A stretch of DNA of 64,000 bases from Phenylobacterium sp. SCN 70-31. GTDB taxonomy: Bacteria; Pseudomonadota; Alphaproteobacteria; Caulobacterales; Caulobacteraceae. The stretch lies in contig NZ_MEEX01000017.1 of NCBI RefSeq assembly GCF_001724605.1, positions 20,214 through 84,213 on the forward strand, in the 5' to 3' direction. The position numbers and the translations under genes are program-made. Shown one piece after another: positions 48,696 to 57,309 of this stretch (positions within the stretch are counted from its first letter, which is position 1; the number at the start of each line of letters is the position of its first letter). The notes under the pieces were generated by a model that worked only from the letters and a program-made list of their open reading frames with translations, did not search any database and was not told where the DNA came from.

Positions 48696-50219
48696 TCAGA
48701 ACTCGCTCCAGCTCTCGTTGACCGCGGCCCGCAGCCGCTGCTGGACCGCGGGCGCGCCCGCCGGAACCGCCGGGGTTCGGGCCGGCGAACGGGCTCCAGA
48801 CACATCCCGGACGGGCGCCAGGGTCGCGACGGGGGCCACGACCGGGGCGGCCGTCTCGCCGCCCACGTCGAAACGTCCCATCAGCTGGGCCAGGTTGCTC
48901 GCCTCCTGCCGCAACTGGGCGGCGGCCGCGGTGGCCTCCTCGACCATCGCCGCGTTCTGCTGGGTGACCTGATCCATCTGGTTGACGGCCGTGTTCACCT
49001 GGCTGAGCCCGGTGGACTGCTCCTGGGAAGACACCGAGATCTCCGAGACCAGGCTGTCGATCTCGGCGACGCGCTCGACGATCGCCCCCAGCGCCTTGCC
49101 GGTGTCCCCGACCAGTCCGACGCCCCGGTCGACCTGCTGGGTCGAGGCCGAGATCAGCGACTTGATCTCCTTGGCCGCCTCGGCCGAGCGCTGGGCCAGC
49201 GAGCGCACCTCCGAGGCGACGACCGCAAAGCCCTTCCCGGCTTCGCCGGCCCGCGCGGCCTCGACGCCCGCGTTCAGGGCCAGCAGGTTGGTCTGGAAGG
49301 CGATCTCGTCGATCACCCCGATGATCTGGCTGATCTTCACCGAACTCTGCTGGATGTCGTGCATGGCGGCGACCGCTTCGCGCACCACCTCGCCGGAGCG
49401 CTCGGCCTCGCCGCGGGCCCCCGAGGCGACGTCCGACGCCTGCTTGGCCCCCTCGGCGCTGCGCTTGACCGTCGCCGTGATCTCATCCAGGGCCGCAGCC
49501 GTCTCCTCGAGGCTGGCGGCCTGCTGCTCGGTGCGCCGCGACAGGTCGTCGGAAGCCGACGAGATCTCGTCCGAACCGCTGCGCAAGGACCCGGTGGCCT
49601 CCATCACCGACTGGACGACCCCGCGCAGGGCGTCCACGGCGCTGTTGAAATCGTCCCGGACCCTGGCGTACGCGCCGTCCAGGTCGTCGCTGATCCTGGC
49701 GGTCAGATCGCCGTCGGAGAGCCGCTTCAACCCGGCGCCCACGTGGGTGACCACCTTCTCCTGTTCGGCTTCGATCGCCGCGGCGCGCTCGACTTCGGCC
49801 TGCGCACGCTCATGCTCGGTGGCGGTGATGTCGGTGGCGAACTTGACCACGCGCACCGGCTTGCCCGCCGGGTCGAGGATCGGGTTGTAGGACGCTTGGA
49901 TCCAGATTTCGCGCCCGCCCTTCCCGAGGCGCCGGAACTTCGTGGCGACGAATTCCCCCCGGTTCAGCGTCCGCCAAAACGCCTGATAGGCCTCGCTGCC
50001 GGCTTCGGCCGGATCGACGAACATCGCATGCTTGCGCCCCACGACCTCGGACTCTGTATAGCCCACCGTGCTCAGGAAGTTCTCGTTGGCGCGCACGATC
50101 GTGCCGTCCAGCTCGAATTCGATCACGGCCTGAGACCGCTCGATCGCCGCCACCATGCCTTCCAGGCCCCGGACGTAATCGTCGGCCGGCTTCTTCTTCG
50201 ACGTGCTTAGAAAACCCAT
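48696..50219 (-). CDS. Cytoplasmic PAS-domain chemoreceptor
   Basis: Methyl-accepting chemotaxis protein of 507 residues with no membrane span. A PAS domain occupies about 15-130 (IVRANENFLSTVGYTESEVVG and KPVRVVKFATDITA), followed by a HAMP-like linker (GLKRLSDGDLTARISDDL), then the signalling coiled coil with the hairpin tip IGVIDEIAFQTNLLALNAGV and ARAGEAGKGFAVVASEVR. The last five residues SWSEF fit the xWxxF type of CheR/CheB tether. The ATG at 50219 is used; upstream in-frame sequence is spacer. It is inserted, on the opposite strand, between the pyr pair and plsY. Confidence 0.92.
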   Translation of the reverse strand: MGFLSTSKKKPADDYVRGLEGMVAAIERSQAVIEFELDGTIVRANENFLSTVGYTESEVVGRKHAMFVDPAEAGSEAYQAFWRTLNRGEFVATKFRRLGKGGREIWIQASYNPILDPAGKPVRVVKFATDITATEHERAQAEVERAAAIEAEQEKVVTHVGAGLKRLSDGDLTARISDDLDGAYARVRDDFNSAVDALRGVVQSVMEATGSLRSGSDEISSASDDLSRRTEQQAASLEETAAALDEITATVKRSAEGAKQASDVASGARGEAERSGEVVREAVAAMHDIQQSSVKISQIIGVIDEIAFQTNLLALNAGVEAARAGEAGKGFAVVASEVRSLAQRSAEAAKEIKSLISASTQQVDRGVGLVGDTGKALGAIVERVAEIDSLVSEISVSSQEQSTGLSQVNTAVNQMDQVTQQNAAMVEEATAAAAQLRQEASNLAQLMGRFDVGGETAAPVVAPVATLAPVRDVSGARSPARTPAVPAGAPAVQQRLRAAVNESWSEF

Positions 50220-50596
50220 CTCTGTCCCCTGCAGCGAGTCCGACCGGCAAGGTCGACCCTTGAATTTCCGCACAACGCAGAGATGATTTTCACGGGGAAA
50301 GCTAACGTCCGGATAACGAAAAAATCCAAACAAGATAAATCTTTATGTCCGCCGCTCCCTGGCGCCTGCGGATCGGACGCCGCACGCGCTGGGATTGCGA
50401 AATCAACCTTGAGAAATCTTCAGTATTATCACGCGGATAAGTAGATATCGACGCTCCACCCCATCGACTCCGGACATGATCGTTCGGTTTTTGTTCCAAA
50501 CATGACGATCGAGCGCTACTGTTCGCCCGCCGGCGATCGCCACCCGCTGACGGCGCCCGCCGTCCGCGCTAGGAGTGACGCAGCGAGGGAGCGTTG
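50220..50596. other. AT-richer divergent spacer
   Basis: About 375 bases between the divergent chemoreceptor and plsY genes, clearly AT-richer than the surroundings (for example around 50315-50345 and 50395-50460). It must contain promoters for both directions. One GTTC-N7-GTTC site lies at 50482-50496, annotated separately. A 31-codon frame at 50502-50597 runs up to the plsY start but has no ribosome site. Confidence 0.55.
50482..50496 (+). promoter_or_regulatory. Second LexA-like box upstream of plsY
   Basis: GTTCGGTTTTTGTTC is an exact GTTC-N7-GTTC match, 100 bases before plsY and 260 bases from the chemoreceptor start. Neither gene is a known SOS target, although dprA and topA lie downstream of plsY. 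One such match could arise by chance in a window this size. Confidence 0.4.
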
Positions 50597-51256
50597 ATGA
50601 CCCAGATTCTCAGCCCGACCATGATCGGCGCCGCCTTGGTCGGCGGCTATCTGTTGGGATCGATCCCGTTCGGGATGATCGCGACCCGGCTCGGCGGCGC
50701 GGGCGACCTGCGCGCGATCGGCTCGGGCAACATCGGGGCCACGAACGTGCTGCGCACGGGCCGCCGCGACCTCGCCCTCGTCACCCTGCTGGGCGATGGC
50801 GGCAAGGGTGCGGTGGCGGTGTTCCTGGCGTGGCTGGCCACACGGAACGGCACGACCGAACAGCAGGCGCTGCTCACGGCGCTCGCCGGCGGGGCGGCGT
50901 TCCTCGGCCACCTCTTCCCGGTGTGGCTCGGCTTCAAGGGCGGCAAGGGCGTAGCGACCTTCTTCGGCACCCTGCTGGCGGCGGCCTGGCCCATCGGCGT
51001 GGCCGCCGGCGCCACGTGGCTGATCGTCGCCTTCCTGTTCCGGATTTCCTCCCTGGCGGCGCTGGTGGCGGTGGCGGTGGCGCCCGTGCTGGCGCTGGCG
51101 CTGGGCCGCCCCAACGCGATCGCGCTGCTCGCCCTGTTCATGGCGCTGCTGGTCTACATCCGTCACGCCGAAAACATCCGCCGCCTCCTCAAGGGACAGG
51201 AGCCGAGGATCGGCAAGAAGTCCGCCGCCACGTCCGGTGAGACGACCGGCGAGTGA
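50597..51256 (+). CDS. plsY: Glycerol-3-phosphate acyltransferase PlsY
   Basis: Integral membrane acyltransferase of 219 residues using acyl-phosphate to make lysophosphatidate, the first step of phospholipid synthesis. Motifs: GYLLGSIPFGMI, IGSGNIGATNVLRTG (glycerol-phosphate loop), LLGDGGKGAVAV, HLFPVWLGFKGGKGVATFFG and a final RHAENIRRLLKGQE. The ATG at 50597 has a GAGGGAG ribosome site; an upstream TTG is less likely. GTGA overlap with dprA. Confidence 0.95.
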   Translation: MTQILSPTMIGAALVGGYLLGSIPFGMIATRLGGAGDLRAIGSGNIGATNVLRTGRRDLALVTLLGDGGKGAVAVFLAWLATRNGTTEQQALLTALAGGAAFLGHLFPVWLGFKGGKGVATFFGTLLAAAWPIGVAAGATWLIVAFLFRISSLAALVAVAVAPVLALALGRPNAIALLALFMALLVYIRHAENIRRLLKGQEPRIGKKSAATSGETTGE

Positions 51257-52344
51257 TCCGCGCGCTCTCCGACGCCCAGCGACGCGACTGGCTGCGGCTG
51301 GCGCGGACCGAGAACGTGGGCCCGGTCGCCTTCGACCAGCTCGTCGGCCGGTTCGGCGAGGCCTCGCTGGCGCTGGCCGCCCTCCCCGACCTGGCCCGCC
51401 GCGCCGGACGGGCGACGCCGCTCAGGCCGGCCGGCGAAGCCGCGGCCGACCGCGAGCTGGCGGCGGGCGCGGCCCTGGGCGCCCGGCTGATCGCCTCGTG
51501 CGAACCCGACTTTCCCCAGGCCCTCGCGGCGCTCGACCCGCCGCCGCCGCTCATCTGGGTGCGCGGAGACCCGCGCCTGCTCGACCGCAGGACCGTCGCC
51601 GTGGTGGGCGCGCGCGTCGCCTCGGCCGCCGGCCAGCGGTTCGCCCGCGGCCTCGCCGCCGACCTGGGCCAGGCGGGCAGCGTCGTCGTCTCGGGGATGG
51701 CCCGCGGCATCGACGCCGCCGCGCACGAAGGCGCGCTGCCGACCGGGACGGTCGCCGTCCTGGGCGGGGGCGTGGACGACGTCTACCCGCCCGAGCACCG
51801 GCCCCTCTACGAGCGGATCGTCGAACAGGGCTGCGTGGTGTCGGAGAACGAACCCGGTCGGACGGCCGTGGCGCGCGACTTCCCCCGCCGCAACCGCATC
51901 ATCGCCGGCCTGTCGCGCGCCGTCGTGGTCGTCGAGGCCGAGGTCCGGTCCGGCTCGCTCATCACCGCCCGCCTGGCCAACGAACAGGGGCGCGAGGTCC
52001 TGGCGGTCCCCGGCTCGCCGCTGGACCCGCGGGCCAAGGGCTGCAACGACCTCATCCGCCAGGGCGCGGCGCTCTGCGAGGGCGTCGAGGACGTTCTCCG
52101 GGCGCTGGAGGGCCTGGGCGACCTCCGCGAGCCCGAGGCGCCGCGGTACCGCCCCGCGCCGGCCGAACCCGACGACGCGCTGCTCGGGCGACTCGCCGAG
52201 CTGCTGTCGCCGACGCCCGTCTCGAGAGACGAACTCGTGCGCGCCGCCGCCGCGCCGCCCGCCGCCGTGTTCGCGGCCCTCACCGAACTGGCGCTGGCCG
52301 GCCGCGCCGAGCTCCTGCCCGGCGGAATGGTGGTGAAGGGGTGA
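51253..52344 (+). CDS. dprA: DNA processing protein DprA
   Basis: DprA of 363 residues, which protects incoming single-stranded DNA and loads RecA during transformation. A SAM-like N-terminal part is followed by the Rossmann core: VAVVGARVASAAGQRF, VVSGMARGIDAAAHEGAL, DFPRRNRIIAGLSRAVVVVE (split) and GSLITARLANEQGREVLAVPG, with a C-terminal winged-helix domain (about 300-360). GTG start overlaps plsY. Common order plsY-dprA-topA in alphaproteobacteria. Confidence 0.94.
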   Translation: MIRALSDAQRRDWLRLARTENVGPVAFDQLVGRFGEASLALAALPDLARRAGRATPLRPAGEAAADRELAAGAALGARLIASCEPDFPQALAALDPPPPLIWVRGDPRLLDRRTVAVVGARVASAAGQRFARGLAADLGQAGSVVVSGMARGIDAAAHEGALPTGTVAVLGGGVDDVYPPEHRPLYERIVEQGCVVSENEPGRTAVARDFPRRNRIIAGLSRAVVVVEAEVRSGSLITARLANEQGREVLAVPGSPLDPRAKGCNDLIRQGAALCEGVEDVLRALEGLGDLREPEAPRYRPAPAEPDDALLGRLAELLSPTPVSRDELVRAAAAPPAAVFAALTELALAGRAELLPGGMVVKG

Positions 52345-52466
52345 CGATCCGACGGCCGAAGAAAGGAGCCCCTAAGGGGCTCTGCGCCCCTGTCGCGATC
52401 CGCGCCGTTGACAGGCCGTATCGGCCGCCCCCACTTTCCGCGCTCTTTTGGGAACAGCGCGCCTAG

Positions 52467-55118
52467 ATGAACGTCGTCATCGTCGAGAGCCCGGCCAAGG
52501 CCAAGACCATCAACAAGTACCTGGGCTCGGACTACAAGGTTCTCGCCTCGTACGGCCATGTCCGCGATCTGCCGCCGAAGGATGGCTCGGTCCGTCCCGA
52601 CGACGACTTCGACATGTCGTGGGAGGTCGACGCCAAGGCGGCCAAGCGGCTGTCCGAGATCGCCGAGGCCACCAAGGGCGCCGATCGCCTGATCCTGGCC
52701 ACCGACCCCGACCGCGAGGGCGAGGCCATCTCGTGGCACGTGCTGGAAGTGCTCCAGCGCAAGCGCGCTCTGAAGGGCGCGAGCGTCCAGCGCGTGGTCT
52801 TCAACGCGATCACCAAGAACGCCGTCACCGAGGCGATGGCCAACCCGCGCGACATCGACATGGAGCTGGTCGAGGCCTACCTCGCCCGCCGCGCGCTGGA
52901 TTACCTCGTGGGCTTCACCCTGTCGCCGGTGCTGTGGCGCAAGCTGCCGGGCGCCAAGTCGGCCGGCCGGGTGCAGTCGGTCGCCCTCCGCATCATCGTG
53001 GACCGCGAACTCGAGATCGAGCGGTTCAGGACCCAGGAATACTGGACGGTCGAGGCCCAGGTCGCCGCCGGCGCCGATCCCTTCGCCGCCCGGCTCGTGG
53101 TGCATGAGGGCAAGCGCCTCACCAAGTTCGACCTCGCCGACGAAGCCGCCGCGTTCGCCGCCCGCGACGCCGTGCAGGCCGCCACCTTCAAGGTCTCCAG
53201 CGTCGAGCGGAAGCCGGGACGCCGCTCGCCGCCCCCGCCCTTCACCACCTCGACGCTCCAGCAGGAAGCCTCCCGCAAGCTGGGCTTCAACGCCCAGCGC
53301 ACCATGATGGCCGCCCAGAAGCTGTACGAAGGCGTCGACATCGGCGGCGAGACGGTCGGCCTGATCACCTACATGCGGACCGACGGCGTGCAGACCGCCC
53401 CCGAGGCGCTGGACGAGGCCCGCGGCGTCATCGGCGGCCTGTACGGCAAGGAGTATGTGCCCGAGAAGCCGCGGCTCTACTCGACCAAGGCCAAGAACGC
53501 CCAGGAAGCGCACGAGGCGATCCGGCCCACCAGCCTGGCCCGCAACCCCGGCCGGCTGCGCCTGGAAGGCGATCTCGGGCGTCTGTACGAGCTGATCTGG
53601 AAGCGGATGATCGCCTCCCAGATGGAGGCCGCGCGGATCGAGGACACGATCGTCAACCTCGACAGCGCCGACGGCCGGACCGGCCTGCGCGCCAGCGGCC
53701 GCGTCGTGACCTTCCCGGGCTACCTCGCCGTCTACGAGGAGGGCCGCGACGACCCCGCGTCCGGCGAGGGCGGCGACGAGGAGACCGGCCGCCTGCCCCA
53801 GGTCGCCGAGGGCGCCGCCGCCAGCGTGCGCAGCGTCAAGGCCGACCAGCACTTCACCGAGCCGCCGCCGCGCTACTCCGAGGCCAGCCTGGTCAAGAAG
53901 ATGGAGGAGCTGGGCATCGGGCGGCCGTCGACCTACGCCTCGATCCTGGAACGCCTGCGCGACCGGTCCTACGTCCGCATGGAGAAGCAGCGGTTCATCC
54001 CCGAGGACCAGGGCCGCATCGTCTCGATCTTCCTGGAGAAGTTCTTCGGCAAGTACGTCGAATACGACTTCACCGCCGACCTCGAGAACCAGCTCGACCT
54101 GGTGTCGGCCGGCGACCTCGACTGGAAGGTCCTGCTCCGCGACTTCTGGACCGACTTCAACGCCAAGATCGGCGAGATGGGCGGGCTGGGCACGCGCGAG
54201 GTCATCGACGCGCTGGACGAGACGCTCAGCCCCTACCTGTTCCCGCCCCGGCCCGACGGCTCGGACCCCCGCGCCTGCCCCAAGTGCGGCGACGGCCGCC
54301 TCAGCCTCAAGCCCAGCCGCACGGGCGCGTTCGTCGGCTGCTCCAACTATCCCGAGTGCCGCTACACCCGCCCGTTCGGAAGCCCCGACGCCGAGGCGGC
54401 CCAGGCCGAGGGCGACCGCGAGCTGGGCGTCGATCCCGTCACCGGCGAGACGGTCTTCCTGAAGTCGGGCCGCTTCGGCCCCTACGTCCAGCTCGGCGAG
54501 GCCGAGAAGCCCAAGCGGGCCAGCCTGCCCAAGGGCTGGAGCGCCCCCGACATGGACCTGGAGAAGGCCCTGCGCCTGCTCCGGCTGCCGCGCGAGGTGG
54601 GCCTGCATCCCGAGGACGGCAAGCCGATCCTGGCCGGCATCGGCCGCTTCGGGCCCTTCGTGCTGCACGAGGGCACCTACGCCAACCTGCCGAACGTGGA
54701 CGAGGTGTTCGAGGTGGGCGTCAACCGCGCCGTGGACCTGATCGCCACCAAGCGGGCCGGCCGCCGCGGCGGCGCCGAGGCCGCGGCCCTGAAGGAGCTG
54801 GGCGCGCACCCCGTCGACGGCCAGCCCGTCCGCGTGCTCTCCGGGCGCTACGGCCCCTACATCAAGCACGGCGCGACCAACGCCAATGTCCCCCGCGGCG
54901 CCGACCCGCTGGAGGTGACGCTGGAACAGGCCGTGGCGCTGATCGCCGAACGCGAGGCCAAGGGCGGCGGCAAGAAGGCCAAGAAGCCCGCCAAGGCCAC
55001 CGCGAAGAAGGCGCCCACCAAGAAGGCCACGGGCAAGAAGACGGCGGCCAAGAAGCCCGCTGCGAAGAAGGCGGCCACCTCCGCCGGCGACATCACCGAC
55101 GACGAGACGCCGTTTTAG
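52467..55118 (+). CDS. topA: DNA topoisomerase I
   Basis: Type IA topoisomerase of 883 residues that relaxes negative supercoils. Toprim domain: VIVESPAKAKTINKYLGSDY and LATDPDREGEAISWH. The active-site tyrosine lies in GLITYMRTDG near 300, with GLIGRPSTYA-like GIGRPSTYASILERL further on. One four-cysteine zinc module remains (CPKCGDGRLSL with CSNYPEC, near 610-635), followed by three glycine-rich repeats (FGPYVQLG, FGPFVLHEG, YGPYIKHG). The tail is Lys/Ala-rich. Start at 52467 gives the family's MNVVIVESPAKAK. Confidence 0.97.
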   Translation: MNVVIVESPAKAKTINKYLGSDYKVLASYGHVRDLPPKDGSVRPDDDFDMSWEVDAKAAKRLSEIAEATKGADRLILATDPDREGEAISWHVLEVLQRKRALKGASVQRVVFNAITKNAVTEAMANPRDIDMELVEAYLARRALDYLVGFTLSPVLWRKLPGAKSAGRVQSVALRIIVDRELEIERFRTQEYWTVEAQVAAGADPFAARLVVHEGKRLTKFDLADEAAAFAARDAVQAATFKVSSVERKPGRRSPPPPFTTSTLQQEASRKLGFNAQRTMMAAQKLYEGVDIGGETVGLITYMRTDGVQTAPEALDEARGVIGGLYGKEYVPEKPRLYSTKAKNAQEAHEAIRPTSLARNPGRLRLEGDLGRLYELIWKRMIASQMEAARIEDTIVNLDSADGRTGLRASGRVVTFPGYLAVYEEGRDDPASGEGGDEETGRLPQVAEGAAASVRSVKADQHFTEPPPRYSEASLVKKMEELGIGRPSTYASILERLRDRSYVRMEKQRFIPEDQGRIVSIFLEKFFGKYVEYDFTADLENQLDLVSAGDLDWKVLLRDFWTDFNAKIGEMGGLGTREVIDALDETLSPYLFPPRPDGSDPRACPKCGDGRLSLKPSRTGAFVGCSNYPECRYTRPFGSPDAEAAQAEGDRELGVDPVTGETVFLKSGRFGPYVQLGEAEKPKRASLPKGWSAPDMDLEKALRLLRLPREVGLHPEDGKPILAGIGRFGPFVLHEGTYANLPNVDEVFEVGVNRAVDLIATKRAGRRGGAEAAALKELGAHPVDGQPVRVLSGRYGPYIKHGATNANVPRGADPLEVTLEQAVALIAEREAKGGGKKAKKPAKATAKKAPTKKATGKKTAAKKPAAKKAATSAGDITDDETPF

Positions 55119-55420
55119 GCCCAGCTCCACGCTAGACGATGTCGCCCCCTCTCCCCCCCCGGCGCAGCGTAGAGGGAAGAGGGTAGGGAGAGAGGAGACG
55201 CCGAGCCCTTCGCGGACAAGACGGTCCAGCCATCACCCATCCTGCGGCGCCTTCTGGCTGAACCGCGAGCGGCAGCCGATGGTTCTGCACCCATCTCGCT
55301 TCGCCTGGAGCGAGGAGGTGCGTGGATCAATGTCCACAATCGACCCGTTGTTGACTTGGAGATGGTCCGGTTCGCGGCCCCTGCCCGAACCGCGCGTCGG
55401 ATGCCCATGGGGCAACCGCG
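55119..55420. other. Intergenic junction with C-rich tract
   Basis: About 300 bases between topA and the beta-propeller-like gene. It starts with a C-rich run (CCCCCTCTCCCCCCCC near 55144-55160) and a purine-rich mirror (AGGGAAGAGGGTAGGGAGAG), a low-complexity element often seen at gene borders in these genomes. I see no convincing gene in the rest. It may mark the left edge of the accessory insertion. Confidence 0.5.
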
Positions 55421-57106
55421 TTAAGCGAGATCAAACCACCCATCGGCCTGCAGGCCCTTCAAGAGCTCGCCGACACCAACGACTGCGATCCGGCCATCGA
55501 CCGTGCCGAGCGCGAGACGATCCCCGCTGGCATCCATGCAGAAGATGATCGTGCGGACACCATCAACCCGAGCCTTGCCCGCGAACAGGATGTGGCCGTC
55601 AGCGGCGCGCAACAGCATGAGCGTTCCGTCAAGGAACGCCGCCGCGATCAATCCTTCGTCGGGCACAAACGCGACGGCACTCGCGCATGCATCGGTCTGG
55701 TGTCGCCACAACTCCCGATCCGCGCCCAACGCCTTGCGATAGATGAACGCTGCGACTGGCCTTGAAGGGTTGGGCTCATAGTGCCTGCCGCTGACGACAA
55801 CGCCCTCGCCCGCGCCGTCGCCCACAAAGCAGCCGCAGCACTCCATGGCATGGCTTGCATTCGTCCCGTCAGCGGCCAACAGCGGCCACTGCGTCCGCAC
55901 GTCGCCGGTCGGCTGAACTACGCACAACCGCTTGTCCTCGTGCGAGGATTGCGGAGTTCCTTGGAGGAAGAAGAGGTAGGGCGCCCCGTCGATCCCGATG
56001 TAGTGGTTGAAGCAATCGTAGTGCCCAAGATCAATCTTCTTGGCCTCTCCGCTTCCCGCCAAGTCGAGCAACACATCCTTGGTCGAGTTGCCAGCCGGGA
56101 TGCGGTTCAACCGCCCAAGGACAAGGCCGCTCGGGGAAGATGAGAAGGTATACTCCCCCTCAAATGAGCCGACCTCCGTTAGCTCCCCGTTGGAGATCGC
56201 GCACAGTTTGGCGACACCTCGCTGCGGCGAATAGCGGTCTGCCAGCGGAGGCGGCTCAACGATGTGAACGCACGGGGGAGTCGATTTTAGAATCTCCGCG
56301 CCGTAGCCCTCGCCGTAGAACGCGCCCGTCCGATCTCCCGTCATGTCGAAGATTTCCAGCAGACATCCGTCATGGACGACGGCGAGATGTTGGTCATCCA
56401 GCCAGCCCACGTCCCGAATGGCGTGCCTCAACTTTTGATGAGGGAGGCTCAGCCACGACAACGCGCGCGATTCCGCCTCGTCAGCGTTGGCGGTGGCGAT
56501 CTCGGCGAACCCATGGGCAACTGCTTGAGCACGTTCGAGCCGGGTGCCCGGCGTTAGCTCGATCTCGACGGAATCCGTTCCGGCGAAGGCTGCTCCCGAG
56601 TAGGAAATCCGAACCGGGAACAGGCTATCGAACGCCGTATCCTCACGAGGCTCCGGTAGCCCTTCCCATTCCTCGTCCCATGGTCGGACGAGGGACTCGA
56701 CGGCCCCGCCTGACTCGTCAAAGCGACAGCGCACCACCTCGGGAATCTGCGCGACTGGCCGAGCGTGCAAGTCGTCAATCCAGTTCCACAGAACGAGATC
56801 GCCCTCGAAGAAATACCCCCCGTCGTAGCTGCCGGTCGCAATCGCAACGACCGGTTCAGTTGGGTGAAAGGCCACGTCGTTGATGTTGAACCGGAGCCGA
56901 TCAAAAGCGGCGAAAGGCACGGCCTCGCCGCGCCTATAGAGGGCGACCCTGTAGCGAAGCGTTTGACCTGCGTAGCAGGCCCTCGAACGCGGATTCACAA
57001 GAAGCGAGAACTCACTCGCTATTGCCAGCACGTCGCCGTCCGGGCTTGGAAATGCCCCGGTGATCAGTCCGCTACCCCGGACGGCTGGATCAGAAATTGT
57101 TGTCAA
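55421..57106 (-). CDS. Beta-propeller (WD40-like) hypothetical protein
   Basis: A 561-residue protein I cannot assign. Repeated strands such as GAFPSPDGDVLAIASEFSLL, VAFHPTEPVVAIATGSYDGG, VGWLDDQHLAVVHDGCLLEIFD and SGDRLALGTVDGRIAVVGV suggest a WD40- or Kelch-like propeller. No catalytic or membrane part is seen. The coding strand is visibly less GC-rich and uses rarer codons than neighbouring genes, and it sits between topA and rnr, often close neighbours in related genomes; I read it as acquired. The first in-frame start is TTG at 57106 without a clear ribosome site, so the true start is uncertain. Confidence 0.65.
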   Translation of the reverse strand: MTTISDPAVRGSGLITGAFPSPDGDVLAIASEFSLLVNPRSRACYAGQTLRYRVALYRRGEAVPFAAFDRLRFNINDVAFHPTEPVVAIATGSYDGGYFFEGDLVLWNWIDDLHARPVAQIPEVVRCRFDESGGAVESLVRPWDEEWEGLPEPREDTAFDSLFPVRISYSGAAFAGTDSVEIELTPGTRLERAQAVAHGFAEIATANADEAESRALSWLSLPHQKLRHAIRDVGWLDDQHLAVVHDGCLLEIFDMTGDRTGAFYGEGYGAEILKSTPPCVHIVEPPPLADRYSPQRGVAKLCAISNGELTEVGSFEGEYTFSSSPSGLVLGRLNRIPAGNSTKDVLLDLAGSGEAKKIDLGHYDCFNHYIGIDGAPYLFFLQGTPQSSHEDKRLCVVQPTGDVRTQWPLLAADGTNASHAMECCGCFVGDGAGEGVVVSGRHYEPNPSRPVAAFIYRKALGADRELWRHQTDACASAVAFVPDEGLIAAAFLDGTLMLLRAADGHILFAGKARVDGVRTIIFCMDASGDRLALGTVDGRIAVVGVGELLKGLQADGWFDLA

Positions 57107-57123
57107 GCCGCGATCCGGCAGGT

Positions 57124-57142
57124 GGACAGACCGGCTCTGTCC
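57124..57142. promoter_or_regulatory. Palindrome upstream of the propeller gene
   Basis: GGACAGA (57124-57130) pairs with TCTGTCC (57136-57142) around five bases, 18 bases before the likely start of the minus-strand gene. It could be an operator or a leader hairpin; nothing decides between them. Confidence 0.25.
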
Positions 57143-57309
57143 AACTCCTCTCTACCTAAGCCTGCCGGCGAGATCCGCTCAAGCTTGGTCTGGCGCGTTG
57201 ACACCGCTCTGATGTCCCCACCCCACCCATCTCTGACCTTCAGTCCGTCCGCTTGCCGGCTGCGGTGGAAGCTCTCGACGTCGACGCCAGGATGCCTACC
57301 CTGCCCCCC

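Noticed and set aside
50502..50597. 31-codon frame just before plsY as a gene
   Set aside because: No ribosome site between the LexA-like box and its ATG; kept only as part of a finding.
51807..55130. A 1107-codon open frame opposite dprA and topA
   Set aside because: Low-complexity Gly/Leu/Asp composition with no family; a shadow of two well-conserved genes in GC-rich DNA.
55115..55408. Minus-strand frame next to topA
   Set aside because: Made largely of the C-rich/purine-rich low-complexity tract and lacks a domain.
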